37,347 nucleotides of DNA from Hyphomicrobiales bacterium (GTDB lineage Bacteria; Pseudomonadota; Alphaproteobacteria; Rhizobiales; Aestuariivirgaceae). Location: contig JAEUMJ010000006.1 in assembly GCA_016792865.1 (NCBI GenBank), positions 1 to 37,347 of the forward strand, read 5' to 3'. The position numbers were made by a program, and so were the translations under genes. A model generated the notes under the pieces. It did no database searches. It saw only the letters and a list, made by a program, of their open reading frames with translations, and was not told the DNA's origin. Below are positions 16,066 through 26,519 of the stretch, one piece after another (within the stretch, counting starts at the first letter, position 1; each line of letters begins with the position of its first letter).

Positions 16066-16094
16066 GCAATAAATCACTGTGAATGATTTATTGC
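16066..16094. promoter_or_regulatory. Perfect palindrome, probable sugar-responsive operator
   Basis: Arms GCAATAAATCA (16066-16076) and TGATTTATTGC (16084-16094) are perfectly complementary with a 7-base spacer. The site is AT-rich in GC-rich surroundings and lies 34 bases upstream of the kinase start and 87 bases upstream of zwf. That is ideal for a dimeric repressor controlling both directions. The regulator is unknown; no regulator gene lies adjacent. Confidence 0.6.
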
Positions 16095-16130
16095 CAGAGG
16101 AATTGAATGCGTATAGGAACCGTCACACTC

Positions 16131-16148
16131 TTGAGGTACGCACCTCAA
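16131..16148. promoter_or_regulatory. Second palindrome upstream of zwf
   Basis: TTGAGGT (16131-16137) and ACCTCAA (16142-16148) are perfect 7-base arms separated by ACGC, 33 bases before the zwf start. The sequence is unrelated to the larger palindrome at 16066-16094. It could be an operator in the zwf leader or promoter region, or a small mRNA hairpin. Confidence 0.45.
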
Positions 16149-16180
16149 ATTCCCCCTAACGGAGAGGCCCGCACTCCAGC

Positions 16181-17658
<1,478 letters not shown>

Positions 17659-17662
<4 letters not shown>

Positions 17663-18315
17663 TCGGCGGGCACCATACCTTCGACACGCGGGAAGCCCTT
17701 GCCGAGGGGCTGGCGCAACGGATCGCGCATGATCTTGCAGCACTGATCTCGGCCAGGGGCGAGGCCGTGCTGGCCGTCTCGGGCGGCACGACGCCGGCAC
17801 TCTTCCTCGCTGCGCTGTCGCTTCAGGCGCTTGACTGGAACAAGGTCGTCGTCACGCTGGTCGATGAGCGCCAGGTGCCGGAGGCAAGCCCGCGCTCCAA
17901 CGCGGCGCTGGTGCGGCGGCTGTTGCTGGCCGAGGCCGCCACCAGGGCCCGCTTCGTGCCCCTGTTCGGGAATGAGGCGGAGGCGGAAAGACTGGTGCTC
18001 GATGTGGTGGTGCTGGGCATGGGCGGGGATGGCCATACCGCCTCGTTCTTTCCTGGCGGCGACACCCTCGCCGAGGCAATCGATCCGCACACGGAGAAAA
18101 ATATCATCGCCATCTCCGCGCCGGGATCGGGTGAGCCGCGCCTCACCTTCACGCTGCCTGCGCTGCTCGCCGCCTCCACGCTTTGCCTGCATATCGAAGG
18201 CCATGAAAAGATGACCGTGCTGCGCGAGGCCATTGCCGGGCAGGATGCCATGCAGATGCCCATCCGGGCCGTGCTTGCCAGCCCCAAACCCCTTGATCTT
18301 TACTGGTGCCCCTGA
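17659..18315 (+). CDS. pgl: 6-phosphogluconolactonase
   Basis: Pgl hydrolyses 6-phosphogluconolactone to 6-phosphogluconate. The 218-residue DevB/SOL-type protein shows [18 protein letters not shown] near residue 38, [20 protein letters not shown] and [16 protein letters not shown]. These are standard for the family, which is related to glucosamine-6-phosphate isomerase. The GTG start at 17659 overlaps the zwf stop by four bases; an upstream ATG at 17590 lies inside zwf and is rejected. edd follows 20 bp later. Confidence 0.95.
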
Positions 18316-18335
18316 AGGCCAACCGGAGAACTCCC

Positions 18336-20156
18336 ATGTCCGTGACCTCAACCGTTTCCGCCGTCACCGAAAGGCTGATCGCCCGTTCCGGCCCCACGCG
18401 CCGCCGCTACCTCGACCGCATCGAAGCTGCACAGGCCAACAGGCCGGCGCGCAAATCGCTCGGCTGCGCCAACATCGCCCATGGCTTTGCCGCCTGCGGA
18501 ACCCACGACAAGGCGGCTCTCCGTTCTGGCGACGGTCCCAACCTTGCCATCGTGACCGCCTACAATGACATGCTCTCGGCGCACCAGCCGTTCGAGCGTT
18601 ATCCCGAACTCATCCGCGAAGCGGCGAGGGCGGCCGGAGGAACGGCGCAGGTTGCGGGTGGTGTGCCCGCCATGTGCGATGGCGTCACGCAAGGCGAGGC
18701 CGGCATGGAATTGTCGCTGTTCTCGCGCGAGGTGATTGCCCTCTCGACCGCGATTGCGCTGTCGCACCAGATGTTCGACGCTGCGGTCTATCTCGGCGTG
18801 TGCGACAAGATCGTGCCGGGACTCGTGATCGGGGCCCTGTCGTTCGGTCATCTTCCGGCGGTGTTTGTTCCGGCGGGGCCGATGCCAAGCGGCATGAACA
18901 ATGACGAGAAGGGCAGGATCCGGCAAGCCTATGCCGAGGGCAAGGTCAGCCGTGACGAGCTGCTCGATGCCGAAGCGAAGTCCTACCACTCGCCCGGCAC
19001 CTGCACCTTCTACGGCACGGCCAATTCAAACCAGATGCTGATGGAGATCATGGGGCTGCACCTGCCGGGCACGACCTTCCTCAACCCCGGCACGGAGCTT
19101 CGTGACGAGGTGACGCGGGCGGCGGCGCGCCAGGCGCTTTCCATCACCGCCCTCGGCAACCGCTACACGCCGATCGGGAAGATCTACGATGAGAAATCCG
19201 TCGTGAACGGCGTGGTGGGATTGCTGGCGACCGGCGGCTCCACCAATCACACCATGCATCTCATTGCCATGGCGGCGGCGGCAGGGATCGTGCTCACCTG
19301 GGACGATCTCGCCGAGTTGTCAAAGGTCGTGCCCCTTCTGGCGCGGGTCTACCCCAACGGCCACGACGACGTGAACCATTTCCAGTCCGCGGGCGGCATG
19401 GGCGTGTTGATCCGGGAGTTGCTCCAGGCGGGCCTCTTGCACAAGGACGTGACCACGGTGATGGGAACGGGCCTCGATGGCTATCTGTCTGCCCCGGTGA
19501 TCGAGAACGGCAGCCTCGCGTGGAGGGAAGCACCCAGGGCGACGGCCAACCCGAAAGTGCTGCGCGGCGCAGCCGAGCCGTTCCAGGACACCGGCGGGCT
19601 TGCCGTGCTGAAAGGCAATATCGGAACGGCGGTGATCAAGTCTTCCGCCATTCCTGCCGACCGTCACGTCGTCGAGGCACCGGCGAAGGTCTTCCATTCG
19701 CAGGAGGAACTGAAGGCCGCCTTCAAGGCGGGCGAACTCAACGGCAACGTCATCGCGGTGGTGCGTTTCCAGGGACCGAAGGCAAACGGCATGCCGGAAC
19801 TTCATTCGCTCACGCCGTCGCTCAGCGTCTTGCAGAACCGCGGGCTGGTGGTGGGCCTTGTCACCGATGGCCGCATGTCGGGGGCCAGCGGCAAGGTGCC
19901 TGCCGCCATCCATGTGACGCCGGAAGCCGCCGACGGCGGGCCGATTGCCCGGATCCGCAACGGTGACATGATCCGCATCGATGCCGTGAACGGCACGCTG
20001 GAGGTTCTGGTGGATCAGGCAGAATTTGCCGCACGCCCGCCAGCCACAACAGATCTCTCCGCCAACGAAACGGGCGTGGGGCGCGAACTCTTCTCCGCCT
20101 TCCGCCGCATTGTCGGCCGCGCTGACCAGGGCGCATCAATCTTCGAGGTAGCATAA
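18336..20156 (+). CDS. edd: Phosphogluconate dehydratase (Entner-Doudoroff)
   Basis: Edd dehydrates 6-phosphogluconate to 2-keto-3-deoxy-6-phosphogluconate using a 4Fe-4S cluster. The 606-residue protein belongs to the IlvD/Edd family. It has [36 protein letters not shown] with a cluster cysteine, [31 protein letters not shown] and [18 protein letters not shown]. The ATG at 18336 follows CCGGAGAA; the GTG at 18306 within pgl is less likely. Its stop TAA shares a base with the eda start (TAATG). Length matches typical Edd. Confidence 0.97.
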   Translation: MSVTSTVSAVTERLIARSGPTRRRYLDRIEAAQANRPARKSLGCANIAHGFAACGTHDKAALRSGDGPNLAIVTAYNDMLSAHQPFERYPELIREAARAAGGTAQVAGGVPAMCDGVTQGEAGMELSLFSREVIALSTAIALSHQMFDAAVYLGVCDKIVPGLVIGALSFGHLPAVFVPAGPMPSGMNNDEKGRIRQAYAEGKVSRDELLDAEAKSYHSPGTCTFYGTANSNQMLMEIMGLHLPGTTFLNPGTELRDEVTRAAARQALSITALGNRYTPIGKIYDEKSVVNGVVGLLATGGSTNHTMHLIAMAAAAGIVLTWDDLAELSKVVPLLARVYPNGHDDVNHFQSAGGMGVLIRELLQAGLLHKDVTTVMGTGLDGYLSAPVIENGSLAWREAPRATANPKVLRGAAEPFQDTGGLAVLKGNIGTAVIKSSAIPADRHVVEAPAKVFHSQEELKAAFKAGELNGNVIAVVRFQGPKANGMPELHSLTPSLSVLQNRGLVVGLVTDGRMSGASGKVPAAIHVTPEAADGGPIARIRNGDMIRIDAVNGTLEVLVDQAEFAARPPATTDLSANETGVGRELFSAFRRIVGRADQGASIFEVA

Positions 20157-20803
20157 TGAGCGATATGCAGAGGCAGGACCGCGTCGGACAGGTTCTCCGC
20201 GCCGCACCGGTGGTGCCCGTGATGGTGATCGATGAGGTGAAGCAGGCGGTGCCGCTGGCACGGGCGCTGGTGGCCGGTGGCCTGCCGGTGCTCGAAATCA
20301 CGCTGCGCACGGCGGCGGCGCTGGATTGCATCCGCGCCATTGCAGCAGAGGTGGAAGGCGCAATCGTGGGCGCCGGCACGGTGATGACGCCCGCCCAGCT
20401 TGAGCAGGTGGCCGGGGCGGGCTGCGCCTTCGCGGTGTCGCCCGGCTCATCGCCGCGCTTGCTGGATGCTGCCGACGACACGGACATGCCGCTCTTGCCC
20501 GGTGGCGTGACCGCGACGGAAGTAATGACCCTGCTTGAGCGCGGCTATATCTTCCAGAAGTTCTTCCCGGCAGAGCCTGCCGGTGGCGTGGCCTATCTCG
20601 CCTCGCTCTCGCAACCGATACCGCAGGTGAAATTCTGCCCCACGGGCGGCATCACGCCGGCACTTGCGCCGTCTTACCTGAAGCTCGCCAATGTGATCAC
20701 GCTGGGCGGCTCGTGGATGGCACCGAAGGCGCTGGTTGCCGAAGGCAAATGGAACGAGATCGAGAAGCTGGCGCGGGAAGCCTCGAAGCTGAAAGGGGCC
20801 TGA
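20156..20803 (+). CDS. eda: KDPG aldolase (2-dehydro-3-deoxy-6-phosphogluconate aldolase)
   Basis: Eda cleaves KDPG to pyruvate and glyceraldehyde-3-phosphate, completing the pathway. The 215-residue class I aldolase has the catalytic Glu E47 in [10 protein letters not shown], the VGAGTVMT strand, and the Schiff-base lysine K135 in [18 protein letters not shown] forms part of the phosphate-binding region. The start overlaps the edd stop by one base. It is the last gene of the zwf-pgl-edd-eda operon and faces the convergent DUF599 gene across a GC-rich hairpin. Confidence 0.96.
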   Translation: MSDMQRQDRVGQVLRAAPVVPVMVIDEVKQAVPLARALVAGGLPVLEITLRTAAALDCIRAIAAEVEGAIVGAGTVMTPAQLEQVAGAGCAFAVSPGSSPRLLDAADDTDMPLLPGGVTATEVMTLLERGYIFQKFFPAEPAGGVAYLASLSQPIPQVKFCPTGGITPALAPSYLKLANVITLGGSWMAPKALVAEGKWNEIEKLAREASKLKGA

Positions 20804-20810
20804 CAGCGGA

Positions 20811-20835
20811 GCGCGGGGAGAGGGCCTCCCTGCGC
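20811..20835. terminator. GC-rich hairpin between convergent eda and DUF599 gene
   Basis: GCGCGGGGAG (20811-20820) pairs with CTCCCTGCGC (20826-20835), with one G-T wobble and a five-base loop, eight bases after the eda stop. No T-run follows on either strand, so it may be a mild or Rho-assisted terminator or an mRNA 3'-end stabiliser. Confidence 0.4.
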
Positions 20836-20861
20836 GGCAGGCGCCTCCTCGCCTCGGAAGA

Positions 20862-21599
20862 TCACATCCTGCCGTGCTGCTCGGCTTCGACTTCAAGATC
20901 GTTCATCGCCACGACATAGCGTTCGATGGCAAGGGATTCGGTGGAAAAGCCCTGGCGGTAGAACAGCAGCAGGCTGACGCCGACCGTGACTCCCATCGCC
21001 ACGTAAGGCCCGACAAACAGGAAGAGCGCTGCCACCGCGAAGTAGTATCCGCGAATGCCGTTGTTCAGGCTTTTCACCGCTTCCGTCAGCACCACGGCGG
21101 TTTGGGCCACCATCACCGTGCAATGGGGCGTGCGGGCATCGGCATTGTTGAGGCCGCCGATCATGGCGAGGGAATAGGCGAGCTTGCGCAGCGCATAGGT
21201 GAAGGAAAAGAAACACACTGCCATGATGACGGTGAGGGTTGCGAAGTAGAGCGTGAACATGGCCAGCGACATGGGCGGAAAGAAGCTCATGGTGGTGAGC
21301 GAGGCATGGACATGATTGACGCTGGCGAGCGTGCCCACCAGACCGGCGAGCAGGATGAGCGTGGCCGATCCGAAGAAGGCCATGCTGTTGGAGAGTTGCC
21401 CCATCATGATGGCATCGATGACGCGGTTCTCGCGCGGCGAGTTCAGCAGCATGCGCATCCAGCGCAGCCGCACGACGTGAAGCTGGGCGTTCAGGGTGCC
21501 GCGCCCCAGGAAGGACAGGATCGGCCCGTAGGCGGCCCACATGACGAAGATCAACACCACCGCCGCCACACGGGGAAAGTCGAAATCATAGGGGATCAT
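20862..21599 (-). CDS. DUF599 family membrane protein
   Basis: The 245-residue product has about four hydrophobic segments: AAVVLIFVMWAAYGPIL near residue 12, ATLILLAGLVGTLAS, FTLYFATLTVIMAVCFFSF, and FAVAALFLFVGPYVAMGVTV. It also has the DUF599 hallmark of a cytoplasmic RWMRMLL-x-R-ENRVIDAIMMGQL region. The function of the family is unknown. The ATG at 21599 is preceded by AGAGGAG; the ORF extends to 21677 without support. It lies 93 bp downstream of prfC on the same strand, so co-transcription is possible. Confidence 0.85.
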   Translation of the reverse strand: MIPYDFDFPRVAAVVLIFVMWAAYGPILSFLGRGTLNAQLHVVRLRWMRMLLNSPRENRVIDAIMMGQLSNSMAFFGSATLILLAGLVGTLASVNHVHASLTTMSFFPPMSLAMFTLYFATLTVIMAVCFFSFTYALRKLAYSLAMIGGLNNADARTPHCTVMVAQTAVVLTEAVKSLNNGIRGYYFAVAALFLFVGPYVAMGVTVGVSLLLFYRQGFSTESLAIERYVVAMNDLEVEAEQHGRM

Positions 21600-21692
21600 G
21601 CCCAGCACTCCTCTTGGCCGTTGCGGGAGGTTATAGGGGTGAGGCAAGGGCGTTGTCATTACACCCCGGAAGGGCACGCCCCGGAGCGTTTC

Positions 21693-23270
21693 CTATCCGT
21701 GGATTTCCTTGATCTTCTGCGCGCTGATGCCCGGGGCGCGTTCCAGCGTGTAGTTGAGGTTGAAGACCGAGGACGCCAGAAGCACCGGAGCACCGTCGAG
21801 GTCGTGGGCAATCGAGGAGCGGTTGCCGTCCACGAAGCTGTCGAGGGTTTTCTTGTCGGCACAGGAAATCCAGCGCAACACGTCGAAACGGGTGGTCTCG
21901 AAATCAACGGGCACGCCATATTCCTGGTTGAGCCGGTCCTTCAGCACGTCGAGCTGCAGGGCACCCACCACGCCGACAATGGCACCGGAACCATCGAGCG
22001 GCGTGAACAACTGCACCACGCCTTCCTCCGCCAGTTCCTCAAGTGCGGCCCTGAGCTTCTTCGCCTTCATCGGGTCGCTGAGCTTCACACGGCGCAGGAT
22101 TTCCGGCGCGAAGCTGGGCACTCCCGTGAACACGATGTCCTCGCCCTCGGTGAGCGTATCGCCGATGCGGAGGACGCCGTGGTTCGGAATGCCCACCACG
22201 TCGCCCGCGAAGGCTTCCTCAGCCAGTGAACGGTCCTGGGCGAAGAAGAACTGCGGCGCGTTCAGCGCCAGCGATTTGCCGGTGCGGACAATCAGCGTCC
22301 GCATGCCACGGCTGAGCTTGCCGGAGCAGACGCGCATGAAGGCAATGCGGTCGCGGTGGTTCGGATCCATGTTGGCCTGGATCTTGAACACGACGCCGGT
22401 GAGTTTCGGCTCGACAGCTTTTACGTCACGCTGGCGGGCGTGCTGGTCCCGCGGCGGCGGCGCATACTTGATGAGAGCCTCCAGCAGGTCGCGCACGCCG
22501 AAGTTCTTGATTGCCGACCCGAAATAGACCGGCGAGAGATGGCCTTCGAGAAAGGCCTTCTTGTCGAACCCCTGCGTGACGGAATGAACCAGTTCGATCT
22601 CGTCGCGGAAATGCTGCTCGGCCCCTTCTGCCAGAAGGGCGGAGACGCGCGCGTCATCGGGGCCGGACACTTCCTCGCCTTCGGGAGCGGAGTCGAGCTT
22701 GCGGATGCGCGGTTCCGTCAGGTCGTAGGTTCCGGCGAAAGCCTTGCCGAGGCCGATGGGCCAGACCATGGGAACGGCAGTCAGCGCCAGTCCCTTTTCG
22801 ATCTCGTCGATCAGGTCCAGCGGCTCGCGGGTCTCGCGGTCCAGCTTGTTGATGAAGGTGATGATGGGGATGTCGCGCAGGCGGCAGATTTCGAAGAGCT
22901 TGCGGGTGCGGTCTTCGATGCCCTTGGCGCCGTCGATCACCATGACGGCGGCGTCCACGGCGGTCAGGGTGCGGTAGGTGTCTTCCGAGAAGTCCTCGTG
23001 GCCGGGCGTGTCGAGCAGGTTGAAGACGCAGCCGCCGTACTCGAAGGTCATCACCGAGGTCACGACCGAGATGCCGCGCTGGCGTTCGATGGCCATCCAG
23101 TCGGACCGGGTGCGGCGGCGATCACCCTTGGCGCGCACATGCCCTGCAAGCTGGATGGCGCCGCCGAAAAGCAGCAGCTTTTCGGTGAGCGTGGTCTTGC
23201 CCGCGTCGGGGTGCGAGATGATGGCGAAGGTCCGCCTGCGGGCGACCTCTTGGGGAATGGTCAGGGTCAC
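21693..23270 (-). CDS. prfC: Peptide chain release factor 3
   Basis: RF3 is the GTPase that recycles RF1/RF2 from terminated ribosomes. The 525-residue protein has G1 SHPDAGKTTLTE near residue 19, G3 DTPGHEDFSEDTYRTL, G4 NKLD, and the RF3-specific SDWMAIERQRGISV switch region. The usual domains II and III follow (VFKIQANMDPNHRDRIAFMR; GVVGALQLDVLKDRL). Cytoplasmic. It is divergent from glk with about 110 bp between the starts. Full length. Confidence 0.96.
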   Translation of the reverse strand: MTLTIPQEVARRRTFAIISHPDAGKTTLTEKLLLFGGAIQLAGHVRAKGDRRRTRSDWMAIERQRGISVVTSVMTFEYGGCVFNLLDTPGHEDFSEDTYRTLTAVDAAVMVIDGAKGIEDRTRKLFEICRLRDIPIITFINKLDRETREPLDLIDEIEKGLALTAVPMVWPIGLGKAFAGTYDLTEPRIRKLDSAPEGEEVSGPDDARVSALLAEGAEQHFRDEIELVHSVTQGFDKKAFLEGHLSPVYFGSAIKNFGVRDLLEALIKYAPPPRDQHARQRDVKAVEPKLTGVVFKIQANMDPNHRDRIAFMRVCSGKLSRGMRTLIVRTGKSLALNAPQFFFAQDRSLAEEAFAGDVVGIPNHGVLRIGDTLTEGEDIVFTGVPSFAPEILRRVKLSDPMKAKKLRAALEELAEEGVVQLFTPLDGSGAIVGVVGALQLDVLKDRLNQEYGVPVDFETTRFDVLRWISCADKKTLDSFVDGNRSSIAHDLDGAPVLLASSVFNLNYTLERAPGISAQKIKEIHG

Positions 23271-23380
23271 TGGAAATTACGTTCTGTTGCTGTTGCCGGG
23301 GCTCTAGCGGAATGGGCTCCGGGCGTCCAGAGAGTTGCCCGGGAAGCCTTGCTGTGGCATTTGGGGGCGAGGGCTTTTGC

Positions 23381-24337
23381 ATGACAAATCTGGCACTTCT
23401 CGGCGACATCGGCGGCACCAATTCCCGCTTCGGTCTTGTGGAACGCGGCTCCATGGAGGTCCGCGATGTCGAAGTCCTGAAGAACGACAATTTCAACGGG
23501 CTGGAAGCGGCCATTTCCCACTACGTGACGAAGCGGGGGATTACCGAGCTGGCCGCCGCCGCCGTTGACGTGGCCGCCCCCGTGGACCGTGATGTCATCA
23601 CCCTCACCAACCGGGACTGGACCTTCAGTGCCGAAAGCTTGCGCGAGGCCGCCCGTGCCCGCCGCTTCCGCCTGCTCAATGATTTCGAGGCGCTGGCCTG
23701 GTCCTTGCCGCATATTGCCGCCGCTGATCTGGTGCAGATCGGCGGAACCCTGCCCGCAAGGCCGCACGTCAAGGTGGTGCTGGGGCCGGGCACCGGGCTT
23801 GGCATGGCGGTTCTCGCACCCCTGCCGCGCGGCGGCTGGATGCCCATTCCGGGCGAGCTTGGCCACACCACGCTTCCGGTGGTGACGAACGAGGAACTGG
23901 CACTCAAGGACAAGATCATGGGCCGCGACCGTTTTGCGGAAGCGGAGGACGTGCTGACCGGGCCGGGGCTTCTCTCGCTCTATCGGGCGGTGGCCTCATC
24001 GCCTGTGCATCAGACGCCGGAAGCCGTGCTGCAGGCCGCGCTGGCCGGAGGTGATGCGGCGGCAGAAAAGACCCTCGATCATTTCATGACCTTCCTGGCG
24101 CGGGCGTCGGGCGATGTCGGCATGGCCTTGCAGGCCCGCGGCGGGGTTTACCTGGCGGGCGGCATTGCGCCTTCCATTGCGGCGAAGTTGCAGCTTCCCA
24201 AATACCGGGCGGTGTTCGAAGACAAGGGCCGCATTGCCGAGGTGATGAAGCCCATACCATGGTTTGTCATCACCGACCGCTTCCCCGCCTTCAAGGGCTG
24301 CGCTGCCGCGCTTGCAGCGATGGAGAACGAGACATGA
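23381..24337 (+). CDS. glk: Glucokinase
   Basis: Glk phosphorylates glucose to glucose-6-phosphate with ATP, supplying Zwf. The 318-residue Glk-type (PF02685) product has the ATP-binding loop LLGDIGGTNSRFGL at residues 6-19, LNDFEALAWSLP, VLGPGTGLGMAVL and the PGELGHTTLP substrate loop. ATG 23381 gives the canonical start; the upstream frame from 23312 lacks support. The stop overlaps pncA as ATGA. It is physically separate from the Entner-Doudoroff operon by the prfC pair. Confidence 0.94.
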   Translation: MTNLALLGDIGGTNSRFGLVERGSMEVRDVEVLKNDNFNGLEAAISHYVTKRGITELAAAAVDVAAPVDRDVITLTNRDWTFSAESLREAARARRFRLLNDFEALAWSLPHIAAADLVQIGGTLPARPHVKVVLGPGTGLGMAVLAPLPRGGWMPIPGELGHTTLPVVTNEELALKDKIMGRDRFAEAEDVLTGPGLLSLYRAVASSPVHQTPEAVLQAALAGGDAAAEKTLDHFMTFLARASGDVGMALQARGGVYLAGGIAPSIAAKLQLPKYRAVFEDKGRIAEVMKPIPWFVITDRFPAFKGCAAALAAMENET

Positions 24338-24936
24338 TCGACAACCGCGCCCTGCTCGTGATCGACGTGCAGAATGATTTCTGCCCGGGCGGCCGCCTTG
24401 CCGTCGCCGGTGGCGACGGGGTGGTTCCTGTGGTCAATGCGCTGGCGGCAGGGTTCAACCATGTGCTGCTGACACAGGACTGGCACCCGGCGGACCATTC
24501 GTCATTCGCCTCGCAGCATGAGGGCGCCCAGCCCTTCAGCACCGTCACGATGCCCTATGGGCCGCAGACACTCTGGCCCGATCACTGCGTGATCGGCAGT
24601 GCCGGCGCGGCCTTCCATCCGGGGCTGGAGGTGTCACGCGCCGAACTCATCATCCGCAAGGGTTTCCGCAAGGCGATCGACAGCTATTCCGCCTTCTTCG
24701 AGAACGACCGCAAGACCCCCACCGGGCTTGCCGGCTACCTGCAGGAACGGGGCCTCACGCGGCTCACCCTCGTCGGTCTCGCCTTCGACTATTGCGTGCG
24801 CTATTCCGCCGAGGATGCAAAGGCCCTGGGCTTCAGCGTGACCGTGATCGAACGCGCCACCCGCGCCATCGATCTCGACGGGAGCGCCGACGCCACGCGC
24901 AGGAGCTTCTCCGAACGGGATATCGTTCTCGCATGA
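24334..24936 (+). CDS. pncA: Nicotinamidase PncA
   Basis: PncA deamidates nicotinamide to nicotinate for NAD recycling. The 200-residue isochorismatase-fold enzyme shows the catalytic triad D11, K109 and C154 (DVQNDF, IIRKGF, FDYCVRY) and the metal site D49, H51, H55 in TQDWHPADH. Together these are diagnostic for nicotinamidase. Start ATG 24334 overlaps the glk stop by four bases, and its own stop overlaps the next ATG. Coupling of glk and pncA is an unusual pairing with no obvious shared pathway. Confidence 0.94.
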   Translation: MIDNRALLVIDVQNDFCPGGRLAVAGGDGVVPVVNALAAGFNHVLLTQDWHPADHSSFASQHEGAQPFSTVTMPYGPQTLWPDHCVIGSAGAAFHPGLEVSRAELIIRKGFRKAIDSYSAFFENDRKTPTGLAGYLQERGLTRLTLVGLAFDYCVRYSAEDAKALGFSVTVIERATRAIDLDGSADATRRSFSERDIVLA

Positions 24937-25580
24937 CCCTGGTTTTTCCCGGCGCCGAGCCTGTGACGCTTGCCGTTGCAGGAACCGCAGCACGCTTTCC
25001 GCTGCATCGCATCTATTGCGTCGGGCGCAACTACCACGACCATGTTGTCGAGATGGGCGGTGTCGCGGGCCGCGAGCCGCCGTTCTTCTTCTCCAAGCCC
25101 AATGACGCTGCCGTTCAGGATGGCCGCTTTCCCTATCCGGGCCGGACGAGGGACGTTCACCACGAGGTCGAACTTGTCGTGGCGCTGGGGCCGTCTCTCT
25201 CCATCTTCGGCTATGCCGTCGGGATCGACTTCACGCGGCGCGACCTCCAGGCCGAGGCAAAGAAGCTGGGGCGCGCCTGGGATACGGCGAAAGCGTTTGA
25301 TTTCTCGGCCCCCATGAGTGCGCTCGCCCCCCGCAGCGACGTGCTGAAGCAGGGGGCCATCACGCTCGATGTCAATGGCATGCGCCGTCAGGCGGGTGAT
25401 GTGGCCCACATGATCTGGGGCGTGGACGAGATCATCCCGAGCCTTGGCGAATACTTCATCCTCAAGCCGGGCGACGTGATCTTCACGGGGACGCCCGCGG
25501 GCGTGGGACCGGTGCAGAAGGGTGATTTCCTGCATGGCGAAATCGAAGGCGTGGGCACGCTGGACGTGACGGTCGCGTGA
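24933..25580 (+). CDS. Fumarylacetoacetate hydrolase (FAH) family protein
   Basis: The 215-residue FAH-superfamily protein has YCVGRNYHDHVVEMGG at residues 23-38, PPFFFSKPNDAAV, and the metal-binding HHEVELVVALG. The C-terminus has PGDVIFTGTPAGVGPVQKGD. These features resemble fumarylpyruvate hydrolases/acylpyruvases (YcgM, FAHD1) that cleave C-C bonds or decarboxylate oxaloacetate. The substrate is not determined. The start ATG overlaps the pncA stop by four bases, and the stop overlaps the next GTG. Cytoplasmic, divalent-metal dependent by family. Confidence 0.9.
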   Translation: MTLVFPGAEPVTLAVAGTAARFPLHRIYCVGRNYHDHVVEMGGVAGREPPFFFSKPNDAAVQDGRFPYPGRTRDVHHEVELVVALGPSLSIFGYAVGIDFTRRDLQAEAKKLGRAWDTAKAFDFSAPMSALAPRSDVLKQGAITLDVNGMRRQAGDVAHMIWGVDEIIPSLGEYFILKPGDVIFTGTPAGVGPVQKGDFLHGEIEGVGTLDVTVA

Positions 25581-26464
25581 GCAACAGGCTCAAGGCCATC
25601 CTGCTGGTGATGGGGGCCATGGCCGTGTTCACGGTGCTGGATACCTCGGCCAAGCTTGTCTCCCAGCATCTGCCTGTCTTCGTCGGCGTGTTCTTCCGCT
25701 ATTTCATCAGTTTTCTGTTTGCGATCGTGATCGCCTGGCGGAGCGGCGGGCTTGCCTCCTTCGGCACGCGCCATCCGGTCCTGCAGGTGACGCGCGGGCT
25801 CCTGCTGCTGGCCTCGACCACCTGCAACTTCATCGCCATGTCCCATCTGCAACTGGCGCAAACCGCAGCGATCAACTTCACCCTGCCGCTCTGGGTCTGT
25901 GCCCTGTCGGTGCCGTTGCTGGCCGAACAGGTTGGCTTGCGGCGCTGGCTTGCGGTGATCGTGGGCTTCTTCGGCGTCCTCATCATCATGCGCCCCGGCT
26001 CGGCGGAGTTTCACTGGGCCATGCTGGTGTCGCTGTTCAACGCGCTTCTGGGGGCGCTCTACAACATCACCACGCGCAAGGTGGGCGGCAAGGATTCGAC
26101 CGATACTTCGCTGCTCTATGTGGGGCTGGTGGGTTCCATCGGTGCCGCAGCGACCTTGCCGCAGGTATGGCAGATGCCGCAGGGCGCCCAATGGGGCCTG
26201 CTGCTGCTCATGGGGGTGGCGGGAACGGTGGGCCATTCCATGCTGATCAAGGCCCACAGGATGGCACCCGCCTCGGCGATAGCGCCCTTCATCTACACGC
26301 AGATCATCACCATGACGATCTCAGGGGCCATTGTATTCGGCCAGTTGCCGGATGGCTGGACGCTGCTCGGTGCGCTCATCGTCGTGGCGAGCGGTGTCTA
26401 TGTCTTTGCCCGCGAGCGCAAGAAAGGCGTGACCACCTCGCAGGAGGCCACGCCGGAGGATTGA
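25577..26464 (+). CDS. EamA-family (DMT superfamily) transporter
   Basis: The 295-residue protein has ten hydrophobic segments and two internal EamA repeats (roughly 5-140 and 150-280), with LQLAQTAAINFTLPLWVCALSVPLL ending repeat one and APFIYTQIITMTISGAIVFGQLPDGWTLLGALIVVASGVYVF, split over segments, ending repeat two. These are drug/metabolite exporters; the cargo is unknown. The GTG start at 25577 overlaps the FAH stop (GTGA), making it the last gene of glk-pncA-FAH-EamA. The C-terminal tail is charged and cytoplasmic. Confidence 0.88.
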   Translation: MSNRLKAILLVMGAMAVFTVLDTSAKLVSQHLPVFVGVFFRYFISFLFAIVIAWRSGGLASFGTRHPVLQVTRGLLLLASTTCNFIAMSHLQLAQTAAINFTLPLWVCALSVPLLAEQVGLRRWLAVIVGFFGVLIIMRPGSAEFHWAMLVSLFNALLGALYNITTRKVGGKDSTDTSLLYVGLVGSIGAAATLPQVWQMPQGAQWGLLLLMGVAGTVGHSMLIKAHRMAPASAIAPFIYTQIITMTISGAIVFGQLPDGWTLLGALIVVASGVYVFARERKKGVTTSQEATPED

Positions 26465-26485
26465 GTTCCCCCGCGCCCGTCAGGA

Positions 26486-26507
26486 TGCCGGACGGAAACC
26501 TCCGGCA
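26486..26507. terminator. Hairpin between convergent EamA and aldehyde dehydrogenase genes
   Basis: Perfect arms TGCCGGA (26486-26492) and TCCGGCA (26501-26507) enclose an eight-base loop in the 55-bp gap between two converging genes. No T-run is present, so a bidirectional terminator is only plausible. Confidence 0.4.
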
Positions 26508-26519
26508 AGCCCTTCGGGA

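Noticed and set aside
20874..22229. A 451-codon plus-strand frame rich in His/Glu/Gly
   Set aside because: It lies antisense to the DUF599 gene and prfC, both clearly real; no independent feature supports it.
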